Assembly (NCBI GenBank): GCA_003158255.1
Contig: PMIH01000181.1
Location: 4,482 to 50,778, forward strand
Direction: 5' to 3'
DNA length: 46,297 nt
From: Rhodocyclaceae bacterium
Lineage (GTDB): Bacteria; Pseudomonadota; Gammaproteobacteria; Burkholderiales; Rhodocyclaceae
Made by a program: the position numbers and the translations under genes. Below the pieces are notes generated by a model. That model had not been told where the DNA came from and searched no databases. It worked only from the letters and a program-made list of their open reading frames with translations. Shown here piece by piece: positions 1 to 7,504 of the stretch. The number at the start of each line of letters is the position of its first letter. The first letter of the stretch is position 1.

Positions 1-1188
1 GGCGATGGCGATGCCGCCCAGGCTCATAATGTTGGAGTTGATACCGAGCCAGCGCATTGCGATGAAGGCCATCAGCACGCCGACCGGCAACATCAGGATC
101 GCCACCAGCGCCGAGCGCACGTGCAGCAGAAGCAGCGCGCAGACCAGCGCGACGATCGCGCTCTCCTCGATCAGCGTGCTCTGCAGCGTGGCGATGGCGC
201 GCTCGATCAGTTCGGAGCGGTCATACACCGGCACGATGCTGACGCCATTGGGCAGACCGGGCGTCACTTCCGCGATCTTCGCCTTGATGTTGGCGATCAC
301 CTCCAGCGCATTCTGGCCGTAGCGCGCCATGGCGATGCCCGACACCACCTCGCCTTCACCATTGAGTTCGGCGATGCCGCGCCGCTCGTCGGGCACCAAC
401 TCAACGCGGGCGATGTCGCGGATCAGCACCGGCGTGCCCTTGTCACTCTTCACCACCAGCGCCGCGATGTCGTCGGCGCCGCGCAGGTAGCCACGACCGC
501 GCACCATGTACTCGGTCTCGGCCATCTCCAGGCTGCGACCGCCGACGTCGCGATTTGACGTGCGAATCGCATTGGCCACGGTCATCAACGGAATGCCGTA
601 GGCGCGCAACTTCACCGGATCGACCGTCACTTGATACTGCTGGACGAAGCCGCCGATGCTCGCGACTTCGGCCACGCCCTGCGCCTTGGTCAGCTGGTAG
701 CGCAGGTACCAGTCCTGCAAGGTGCGCAATTCGGCCAGCGTCTTGTCCTTGGCCAGAACCGCGTACTGGAACACCCAGCCGACGCCGGTGGCGTCCGGCC
801 CCAGCGTCGGCGTCACTCCTTGCGGCAAACGGCCGGCCGCCGCGTTGAGGTATTCGAGCACGCGCGAGCGCGCCCAGTAGATGTCGGTGCCGTCGTCGAA
901 GATGACATAGACGAAGGAGGCGCCGAAGAAGGAGAAGCCGCGCACCACTTTCGACTTCGGCACCGACAGCATGGCGGTCGTAAGCGGATAGGTGACCTGG
1001 TCCTCAACCACCTGCGGCGCCTGGCCGGGCACTTCGGTGTAGACGATCACCTGCACGTCGGAGAGGTCGGGCAGCGCGTCGAGCGGCGTCTTCAGCACCG
1101 CATAGACGCCGCCGAGAATGGCGGCGAGCGTGCCGAGCAGCACCAGGAAGCGGTTGCGCGCCGACCAGTCGATGAGGGATGAGAGCAT
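1..1188 (-). CDS. cusA: CusA/CzcA-type RND heavy-metal efflux transporter, N-terminal part (gene runs off the left edge)
   Basis: Reverse translation from ATG at 1188: MLSSLIDWSARNRFLVLLGTLAAILGGVYAVLKTPLDALPDLSDVQVIVYTEVPGQAPQVVEDQVTYPLTTAMLSVPKSKVVRGFSFFGASFVYVIFDDGTDIYWARSRVLEYLN, the characteristic CusA N-terminus. Not in the ORF list because it lacks a stop in the window. Confidence 0.93.
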   Translation of the reverse strand, partial: MLSSLIDWSARNRFLVLLGTLAAILGGVYAVLKTPLDALPDLSDVQVIVYTEVPGQAPQVVEDQVTYPLTTAMLSVPKSKVVRGFSFFGASFVYVIFDDGTDIYWARSRVLEYLNAAAGRLPQGVTPTLGPDATGVGWVFQYAVLAKDKTLAELRTLQDWYLRYQLTKAQGVAEVASIGGFVQQYQVTVDPVKLRAYGIPLMTVANAIRTSNRDVGGRSLEMAETEYMVRGRGYLRGADDIAALVVKSDKGTPVLIRDIARVELVPDERRGIAELNGEGEVVSGIAMARYGQNALEVIANIKAKIAEVTPGLPNGVSIVPVYDRSELIERAIATLQSTLIEESAIVALVCALLLLHVRSALVAILMLPVGVLMAFIAMRWLGINSNIMSLGGIAIA

Positions 1189-1189
1189 G

Positions 1190-2701
1190 TCAGTTTCTCT
1201 TTTCGACTTTGGTGATCACCCACTCGCCGGGCTTGCGCTCGACGAACTCGAAACTGATTGCCGTGCCTGGCTTGATGTTGGCGAACAGCGCGGCGTTGGC
1301 CGGCACGAACTCCATGGTCATCTTCGGCCACTTGAGGCTCGCCACCGGTTCGTGGCTGATGGTCACTATGCCGCCATCGATGGCGTCGAGCTTGCCGACG
1401 GCCTGATGACCGACCGCCTTGGGCTTCTCCATGCCGTCCAGCGCTGCCTTGAGGTTGCTCTCGGAGTCGATCAGGAAATTGCCTGCCGATACCACGCGCT
1501 CGCCCTCCTTCACGCCGTCGAGGATCTCGACGTACTGGTCGCCGCGCGCACCAGTCGTAACCGGTCGCGGCTCGAAGCGGCCCTCGCCGAGATCGATTAC
1601 CACCACCTTGCGGGTTCCGCTGTCGATCACTGCAGCGGTCGGCACCGCCAGCACCGCGCCGCGATTCCCGACGGCGAACTCGACCTGCGCGTACATCGCC
1701 GGCTTGAGCAGCCCACCGGGATTGGCGAGTTCCAGCCGCACGGGAATCGTGCGCGTCTCGGCCTTCAACGTTGGGTAGATGTAGGCGACCGTGCCAGCGA
1801 AGGTCTTGCCTGGATAGGCATCGACGTGCACGCTGGCCTTGCCGCCGTTCTTCACCAGCGAGATGTCCTGCTCGGGCACATCCGCGACCACCCACACGGC
1901 GGACGTGTCGGCGATCTGATAGAGCGCGTCGCCCGGCATGAAGCGCATGCCCTGCACCGCTTTCTTTTCGGTGACCACGCCTGCCACCGGCGAGGCGAAA
2001 GTCAGGGTCCGCCTTTCTCCGTCTGCGGCGAGCGCCTTAACCTGCACGTCGGAAATATTCCAGTTGCGCAGGCGCGCGAGGCTGGCGTCGGCGAGCTGTT
2101 GCATGGCGGCGCGTGAGTCCGGTGAGGCCTCGGCGGCGGCTTTCGTCGCAATGGCATATTCGCGCTGCGCGGAAACGAGTTCAGGGCTGTAGGCCTCGAA
2201 CAGCGCCTGGCCGCGAGCGACCGGCTGGCCGGTGACATTCACGTGCAGGCGCTCGATCCATCCTTCGAACTTCGGTGCAACGGTGAACGTGCGTCGCTCG
2301 TCGACCTCGACGCGACCGCTCGCGCGCAAAGCACGGTCGAGCACTCGGCGTGCCACGACGACTGACTTTACGCCCGACTTCTGCACCTTCTCGGCGCCAA
2401 GCGTGACACCGCTATCTGACGCCGCACTGTCTTCGCCCTCAAATACGGCGATGTAGTCCATCCCCATCGGGTCCTTTTTCGGCACCGGCGAGGTGTCCGG
2501 CAGGCCCATCGGATTGCGGTAGTAGAGCAGTTTCTTGCCGGCCCCCGCAGTCACCGCAGATGGCGTACTCCCACGGGGATTCCCTTCGGTCACGTCATGG
2601 CTGACTTTCGTGCCGGCCCAATAGCCGGCTCCGGTGGCAAGTGCCACCGCGACGGCGACGATCGCAAGTCGTTTCATCCCAGAGGGATTTCCGTTGGTCA
2701 T
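1190..2701 (-). CDS. cusB: CusB-type periplasmic adaptor (membrane fusion protein) with N-terminal heavy-metal-binding motif and C-terminal CusF-like domain
   Basis: 503 aa ORF; YYRNPMGLPDTSPVPKKDPMGMDYI metal-binding segment, HlyD-like barrel/lipoyl regions, C-terminal ISHEPVASLKWPKMTMEFVPA resembling CusF; directly upstream of cusA. Confidence 0.92.
   Translation of the reverse strand: MTNGNPSGMKRLAIVAVAVALATGAGYWAGTKVSHDVTEGNPRGSTPSAVTAGAGKKLLYYRNPMGLPDTSPVPKKDPMGMDYIAVFEGEDSAASDSGVTLGAEKVQKSGVKSVVVARRVLDRALRASGRVEVDERRTFTVAPKFEGWIERLHVNVTGQPVARGQALFEAYSPELVSAQREYAIATKAAAEASPDSRAAMQQLADASLARLRNWNISDVQVKALAADGERRTLTFASPVAGVVTEKKAVQGMRFMPGDALYQIADTSAVWVVADVPEQDISLVKNGGKASVHVDAYPGKTFAGTVAYIYPTLKAETRTIPVRLELANPGGLLKPAMYAQVEFAVGNRGAVLAVPTAAVIDSGTRKVVVIDLGEGRFEPRPVTTGARGDQYVEILDGVKEGERVVSAGNFLIDSESNLKAALDGMEKPKAVGHQAVGKLDAIDGGIVTISHEPVASLKWPKMTMEFVPANAALFANIKPGTAISFEFVERKPGEWVITKVEKRN
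2347..2369 (+). repeat. 23-bp interspersed motif copy 1 (inside cusB)
   Basis: GGCGTGCCACGACGACTGACTTT; consensus GGCGTRCCRCCACGRCTGACTTT. Confidence 0.5.
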
Positions 2702-3927
2702 ATTTCACCCCCAACCAATCGTTCGATCTCGGCCAGCCGCGCCTGCTGCTCGGCCTGCGCCTTGATAACGTTCTGCTTCGCGTTGCGGATCTGCCGCTGC
2801 GCATCGAGCAGCGTGGCGAAATCGACCTTGCCGTTCTCGTAGCCGGCCAGCGCAGCCTGGAAGGTCAGTTCGGCCTGCGGCAATAAGTCGCCGCGCGTGA
2901 GCTGCTCGATCCGCTGCGATGCCTCGAATGCGGAGACGTTCTCGGCAAGTTCAACCAGCAACCGATTCGCGCTGGCATCGCGCCGGGCGCTCGCCGCTTC
3001 GAGCGATCGCTCGGCCTCGCGTTCCTGGCTGCGGCGACTACCCTGTTGCAGCGGAATGTTCACTTCCAGCATCAGCTCCCATTCGCTGACGCGGCTGCCG
3101 GTCTGGATCGGCGAGACGCCGAGCGCGACATCGGGATAGCGGTTGCGGTAAGTGGCGTCGCGATTCTTCTCGGCGGCACGGATGCGCGCGTCGTCGGCGA
3201 ACAGCTGCGGATTGCGCGCGCGCAGCCGTTCCTCCAGCGCGTCGTGATCGAGATTGGCGGGCATCGGTCGCCATGCCATCGGCTCGGCGAGCGCAGCATG
3301 CGATGGCCGCGCCAGCAGGCCGTTGATGCGTACCTGAGCATGGTGCCGCTCGTTCTCGGTCTGCACGATCTCCGTCTGCAAGGCCGTGCGCTCGACACGG
3401 GCACGAATGGCATCCTGCTGCGGCGCCAGGCCATTGGCATAGCGGTTGCGGCCGATCTCCGCCAGCCGGTCGAGCAGGTCAGCCACTTCGCGGCTCAGTG
3501 CGAGTTGGCGTGAAAGTGCGTAATCGAGCGCGTACGCCGTCTTGATGCGCGCCGCGAGTTCGAGCCAGCCTGCATCGCTGCCGGCCACCGCGGCATCGGC
3601 CTCGGCCTCGGCGGCCTCGCGCTTCAGGTCGCGCTTGCCCCAGAAGGGCAGCGGCTGGATGAAGGTGTACTTGGTGCTGCGGCCCACCATGTCGGCGGCG
3701 ATGCCGCGCTCCTCGAAGCGCAGCGTCGGATCGGGCAGCGCGCCGCTGGCGGCGGCGCGTTCACGCGCGGCGTCCGCCTCCAGTCGCAGCGCGATCACCT
3801 CGGGGCTTTGCTGGCGGGCGAGAGCGAGCAGCGCGTCGACGCTGCCGCCGGGCGGACTATCTGCCCGAACGGTCAGCGCGCACAGCGCGGCCATCGCCAC
3901 CAGCCCGTGCGTAACGGGCCTGAACAT
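2698..3927 (-). CDS. cusC: TolC/CusC-type outer membrane efflux protein
   Basis: 409 aa ORF with signal peptide and OEP-type helical repeats (ALLALARQQSPEVIALRLEADAARERAAASGALPDPTLRFEE...); overlaps cusB start by 4 bp. Confidence 0.87.
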   Translation of the reverse strand: MFRPVTHGLVAMAALCALTVRADSPPGGSVDALLALARQQSPEVIALRLEADAARERAAASGALPDPTLRFEERGIAADMVGRSTKYTFIQPLPFWGKRDLKREAAEAEADAAVAGSDAGWLELAARIKTAYALDYALSRQLALSREVADLLDRLAEIGRNRYANGLAPQQDAIRARVERTALQTEIVQTENERHHAQVRINGLLARPSHAALAEPMAWRPMPANLDHDALEERLRARNPQLFADDARIRAAEKNRDATYRNRYPDVALGVSPIQTGSRVSEWELMLEVNIPLQQGSRRSQEREAERSLEAASARRDASANRLLVELAENVSAFEASQRIEQLTRGDLLPQAELTFQAALAGYENGKVDFATLLDAQRQIRNAKQNVIKAQAEQQARLAEIERLVGGEI

Positions 3928-3936
3928 GGCGCGCCC

Positions 3937-4257
3937 CTACTTCGCGGCTTCGATGCGGGTGACGACGATGTCGCCGCCCGACATGATGGCTTGGAAGCGC
4001 ACCTTATCGCCGGCCTTGAGCTTGGCCAACGCGGCGGTGTCCTTGACCGGAAACTGCATGGTCATCGGTCCCATGCCGACGCTGTCGATAGGCCCGTGGG
4101 CGATGGTGGCTTTGTCGCCGGCGATCTTCTTGATGGTGCCCTGCGCCCAGGGCACCTCATCGGCAGCGAACGAGGCGAACGAGAACAGCAGGGACAGGGC
4201 GATGGCGAATGCGCGCAGCAATTTCATGATGAACCTCCGAATGCAATGACGAGACAT
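3937..4257 (-). CDS. cusF: Stand-alone CusF-like periplasmic copper-binding protein
   Basis: 106 aa with signal peptide; AQGTIKKIAGDKATIAHGPIDSVGMGPMTMQFPVKD, with the CusF-type MGPMTMQF motif. Confidence 0.85.
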   Translation of the reverse strand: MSRHCIRRFIMKLLRAFAIALSLLFSFASFAADEVPWAQGTIKKIAGDKATIAHGPIDSVGMGPMTMQFPVKDTAALAKLKAGDKVRFQAIMSGGDIVVTRIEAAK

Positions 4258-4306
4258 TGCGGCCGTGGACGACCGCTACCGCCGCGGTGATGAGCCGCGG
4301 TTGCTG

Positions 4307-4681
4307 TCAGGCCACGCGTTTGGGCGGTTGCTGCGGCGGTTCGGGAATAGCGCTCGCGGGGGCGAGCGGCGCATCGGCGGCGAAATCTCGCCCGGCAGGA
4401 ACGACAGCGGCGACATGCTCGGGCGTCGGGAGGAAGCCGGCCGCCGCGAGATGGCAGAAGCCGCAGTCGTCGCAATTCATGCCGTGGTCCGCCGGCGCGG
4501 GCTGATGCTCGTGTATGGGGCAGTGTTCGACTGTGGCATCGTCAACCATCGCCATCATCTTGTGCGCCTCACCATGCCGGCAGAATGGCATGGCGGTCGC
4601 CGCGATGGCCTGGAAAGGCAGCCACAGGGCGGCGACGAACAGCGGCAGGAGGCGGATGAAGCGATGGTGCATGGCGATCAT
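4307..4681 (-). CDS. Small Cys/His/Met-rich secreted protein (DUF2946-like), probably metal-associated
   Basis: From MIAMHHRFIRLLPLFVAALWLPFQAIAATAMPFCRHGEAHKMMAMVDD...CPIHEHQPAPADHGMNCDDCGFCHLAAAGF; adjacent to the cus genes on the same strand. ORF track starts at 4729; 4681 is the more plausible start. Confidence 0.6.
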   Translation of the reverse strand: MIAMHHRFIRLLPLFVAALWLPFQAIAATAMPFCRHGEAHKMMAMVDDATVEHCPIHEHQPAPADHGMNCDDCGFCHLAAAGFLPTPEHVAAVVPAGRDFAADAPLAPASAIPEPPQQPPKRVA

Positions 4682-4732
4682 TGTAGGTAGCCGCCCTTCG
4701 GACCGCAAGGGCAACTGTCGACAGGGCAACGG

Positions 4733-5299
4733 TCAGGCCGCCATCCGCTCCCAGAGCAACCAAGCGACGAGGAAGGCCAAGCCAACGACTTCGTAGGCGA
4801 GGATGAGGATGACGACGCGCCGCCCGGTCTGGTTCATGCGCAGCCAGATTCGGTCCAGCAGCCACTTGCCCAAGCGGGCGCGCCAGCGCGGGCTGGCGGA
4901 CAGCAGGAGGTAATCCGCGGTGGCGCGCAGCCAGAGTGCCAGATTCGTGCGCGCGGGGCCGTCGTCGTCGGCGATGCTGGCATCGCGCAGCACGAGTTCG
5001 CAGATTCGATCGAACGCGGTCAACTCGACGTCGATCGTGCGCACGGCACCGCTACGGACGATCTCCAGCCGCCAGGGCGGCTGGTTGTCTGCCGCCGAGG
5101 CGAATCGGGCCTGATAGTCTTCTTCGCGATCGTCTTCGTCCAGGCGCAAGCGAACGTCGAAGCAATTCGGATCGCCGGTTGACTTCAGCGCCAACAGACT
5201 CCATTCAGGATTGAGCCGCAGCCAGGTGTCGAGCGTCGGGAAGCGGTCGCGCAGGTCTTCTGCAGACGCCGATAACCGCAAGCGGCCCTCGAAAGCCAT
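4733..5299 (-). CDS. Hypothetical membrane protein with C-terminal TM helix
   Basis: Likely start MAFEGRLRLSASAEDLRDRFPTLDTWL at 5299, overlapping the stop of the upstream USP gene; hydrophobic segment VVILILAYEVVGLAFLVAWLLWERMAA at the C-terminus. Confidence 0.6.
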   Translation of the reverse strand: MAFEGRLRLSASAEDLRDRFPTLDTWLRLNPEWSLLALKSTGDPNCFDVRLRLDEDDREEDYQARFASAADNQPPWRLEIVRSGAVRTIDVELTAFDRICELVLRDASIADDDGPARTNLALWLRATADYLLLSASPRWRARLGKWLLDRIWLRMNQTGRRVVILILAYEVVGLAFLVAWLLWERMAA

Positions 5300-5733
5300 C
5301 AGCGCACAATCAGCAACGGTGTGGCGAGCCGCCGAAACAACTGCTCCGGCAAGTTGCGCGATTCGAAGCGCTGATACCAGCCTTCGAGCACGCTGCCGCC
5401 GACGACCACCAGATCGAAAGTCGAGGCCCGCGCGACGATCACCTCGGCACGATCGCCGTCGGCCAGTTCGGTGGTCGCCGCAATGCCGGCTGTAGCGGCA
5501 ATCGCCGCGAATTCCTTCAGGGCACTCAACCCTTCCTTGCGCAATGATTGGTCGAGATGCGCACGGCACTCGTTGCGACCCACGGCGTAGATCTCGTGCG
5601 TGTATTTCTCCAGGTATGGATCGACGACGTGCAGCGCGGTCAGATTAGCGCTTAAGGCGCCGGTCAGCAGCAGGGCATGGCGCAGCGCCTTTTCGGTGTG
5701 CGGCTCGCCGTCGACGCAGAAGAGGATATGCAT
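5299..5733 (-). CDS. Universal stress protein (UspA family)
   Basis: 144 aa; MHILFCVDGEPHTEKALRHALLLTGALSANLTALHVVDPY...DLVVVGGSVLEGWYQRFESRNLPEQLFRRLATPLLIVR. Confidence 0.8.
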   Translation of the reverse strand: MHILFCVDGEPHTEKALRHALLLTGALSANLTALHVVDPYLEKYTHEIYAVGRNECRAHLDQSLRKEGLSALKEFAAIAATAGIAATTELADGDRAEVIVARASTFDLVVVGGSVLEGWYQRFESRNLPEQLFRRLATPLLIVR

Positions 5734-5748
5734 GGCAGTGCGGGATGC

Positions 5749-5774
5749 GGAGCGGCGCGATGAAGCGCCGCTCC
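5749..5774 (-). terminator. Perfect 10-bp stem hairpin downstream of the YeiH-like gene; candidate terminator or mRNA-end structure
   Basis: GGAGCGGCGC-GATGAA-GCGCCGCTCC between the YeiH-like stop (5790) and USP start (5733). No clear T-tract. Confidence 0.45.
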
Positions 5775-5789
5775 GGTCGGCGACGTCCG

Positions 5790-7166
5790 CTATTTGATCG
5801 CGAACACCTCGGCGCCGATGGCCATCACCGCCACCGCCGACAGCACCGCCTTCAAGGTGGCCGCGACGACGCCGATGACGAAGGCCGTACCGCCCGCCTT
5901 CTTCAAGTCGTCGAAGGCAATATTGAGACCGACGCCGGCGAAGCCGATGGCGAAGAACAGCTTGAGCAGTTCCTTGCCGAGGATGTCGCGCTCGGACTGC
6001 ACGAACATGCCGTACTCGTTCATCGTGACGATGATGAAGAAGCCGAGAATGAAGATCGGAAACTTCTCTCGTACCACTTGCCAGACGTTAACTTTCTGCG
6101 CCTCACCACCCGCCGCGATGGCCGGCTGCACGACATAGAAGTAGATCGTCCAGAGCACGATCAGCGGAATGAAACCGACGCGGACGATGTTGATGACGTT
6201 GGCGGTCAAGAGCGCTTCGTGCCCGTACCAGGACGCAGCCGCCACCAGTTGCGCCGTGTTGAGGATGGCCGTGCCCGCCCAGGCGCCGAACACGGGTTGA
6301 CTCATGTTCAGAGCCTGACCGATGTAGGGGAAGGTGAACAGCGCGAGCGTGCCGAACAACAGGATGGTGCCGATGGCATAGAAGAAGTCGCGCGGCTTGG
6401 CGTTGACCACCGGCGCGACCGCCACCGCCGCCGAGACGCCGCAAACGCCGACGCCGGCCGCCATGACGCCGGCCAGCCCCTCGTCGACCTTGGAGCGTCG
6501 CCCCCAGTACGAAATCAGGATCTGGGTGCCGAGTACGAACGTCACCACGAGGCCGAGGCCGATGGCGCCGACTTTGAGCAGGTCGGACCACAGGTAATAG
6601 CCGCCGAGGATGATGATGCCCGGTTTGATGATGGGGCGCGCGGCGATGGTGCCGGCTTTGAAGACCTCTGCGACGCCCACCGTATTGCGGATCAGCATGC
6701 CGACCAAGAGCAGCATTGCCACATAGGTCAACTGGAACTGGATGATCTTGTTGCCGAAGCTGAACTTGCCCGGCATCTCCTTGCTCTGTGCCAGATCGTT
6801 GTACTCCGACTCCTTGAGCAGATGCGGCTTGGCCGGCTTTTTTGGTTCCTTGGGCTTGGCCTGCCCGGCCTGCAACGCTCCCAATGCGGCTTTGTGCTCA
6901 TCGATCTTGGTCTTGTATTCGGCTTCCTTCAGGGCGAAGGATTCCTTGCTCTTCGCCGTGTAGTCGGCGAAGGGCGCGAACGCGCCGCCTTCCTTCCCGG
7001 CGATCGAGAGTAGCCGCTCGGCCTCCTTGTAGTCGACCGACCAGCCGTGGGTCGTGGCGTCCCATTGCAGGGCCGCCCAGCCGAATACCATGCAGAGAAT
7101 CAAACCCGGCAGCATCCTGGGCAGCGCCCGGAAGCTGTACTCGATGCCGATGCCTCCCCCCGCCAT
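5790..7166 (-). CDS. YeiH-like (putative sulfate exporter family) multi-pass membrane protein
   Basis: 458 aa; hydrophobic segments with GIIILGGYYLWSDLLKVGAIGLGLVVTFVLGTQIL, AGVMAAGVGVCGVSAAVAVAPVV and a C-terminal FAIGFAGVGLNIAFDDLKKAGGTAFVIGVVAATLKAVLS typical of the family. Confidence 0.75.
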   Translation of the reverse strand: MAGGGIGIEYSFRALPRMLPGLILCMVFGWAALQWDATTHGWSVDYKEAERLLSIAGKEGGAFAPFADYTAKSKESFALKEAEYKTKIDEHKAALGALQAGQAKPKEPKKPAKPHLLKESEYNDLAQSKEMPGKFSFGNKIIQFQLTYVAMLLLVGMLIRNTVGVAEVFKAGTIAARPIIKPGIIILGGYYLWSDLLKVGAIGLGLVVTFVLGTQILISYWGRRSKVDEGLAGVMAAGVGVCGVSAAVAVAPVVNAKPRDFFYAIGTILLFGTLALFTFPYIGQALNMSQPVFGAWAGTAILNTAQLVAAASWYGHEALLTANVINIVRVGFIPLIVLWTIYFYVVQPAIAAGGEAQKVNVWQVVREKFPIFILGFFIIVTMNEYGMFVQSERDILGKELLKLFFAIGFAGVGLNIAFDDLKKAGGTAFVIGVVAATLKAVLSAVAVMAIGAEVFAIK

Positions 7167-7182
7167 GATCCGCCCTCCCCGG

Positions 7183-7332
7183 TCAGAAGAACAACGACTT
7201 GACGAAGCTCGGGCCGATGACGCCGAGCTTCACCAGGACGACGGCAATGGCCGCCAGGATGAGGACGAATACATCCTCTTTGCGTTCGGCCGAGAAGGTG
7301 TCCTGCGCTTTCTTTTCGAACTCCGAAGGCAT
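7183..7332 (-). CDS. Small single-TM protein (49 aa) upstream of the YeiH-like gene
   Basis: MPSEFEKKAQDTFSAERKEDVFVLILAAIAVVLVKLGVIGPSFVKSLFF; the in-frame ATG at 7332 is preferred over the longer ORF-track start. Confidence 0.6.
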   Translation of the reverse strand: MPSEFEKKAQDTFSAERKEDVFVLILAAIAVVLVKLGVIGPSFVKSLFF

Positions 7333-7400
7333 CTTGTTCCCCCTTGCTTTTCGAATGGTTGGACTGCTGGCGCCGACTCTAGCTAGGCGACCGTGGCCGC

Positions 7401-7446
7401 ACAATTGGCGCGCTGCCGTAGCCGTCTACCTGAAACACCCAATTGT
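7401..7446. promoter_or_regulatory. Inverted repeat ACAATTGG ... CCAATTGT in the divergent intergenic region
   Basis: 7401-7408 ACAATTGG and 7439-7446 CCAATTGT, between the small ORF/YeiH pair (minus) and the sensor kinase (plus). Confidence 0.35.
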
Positions 7447-7504
7447 CGAAGGCATGAAAGTGTGTTACAGACAGTCATTCGAAATCCCGTAGCGTCTGGC
7501 CATA

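Noticed and set aside
1118-2116. Plus-strand 332 aa ORF antisense to cusB
   Set aside because: Shadow ORF; CusB on the minus strand is unambiguous.
2594-2614. Possible sixth copy of the 23-bp motif (GTCATGGCTGACTTTCG)
   Set aside because: Only the GGCTGACTTT end matches; the 5' half does not fit the consensus.
4693-4712. Small hairpin GCCCTT-CGGACCGC-AAGGGC upstream of the Cys/His/Met-rich gene
   Set aside because: Short 6-bp stem with no T-tract; common by chance in GC-rich sequence.
5745-7013. Plus-strand 422 aa ORF antisense to the YeiH-like gene
   Set aside because: Low-complexity Asp/Arg/His/Glu-rich translation typical of the antisense frame of a high-GC gene; the opposite strand encodes a recognisable membrane protein.
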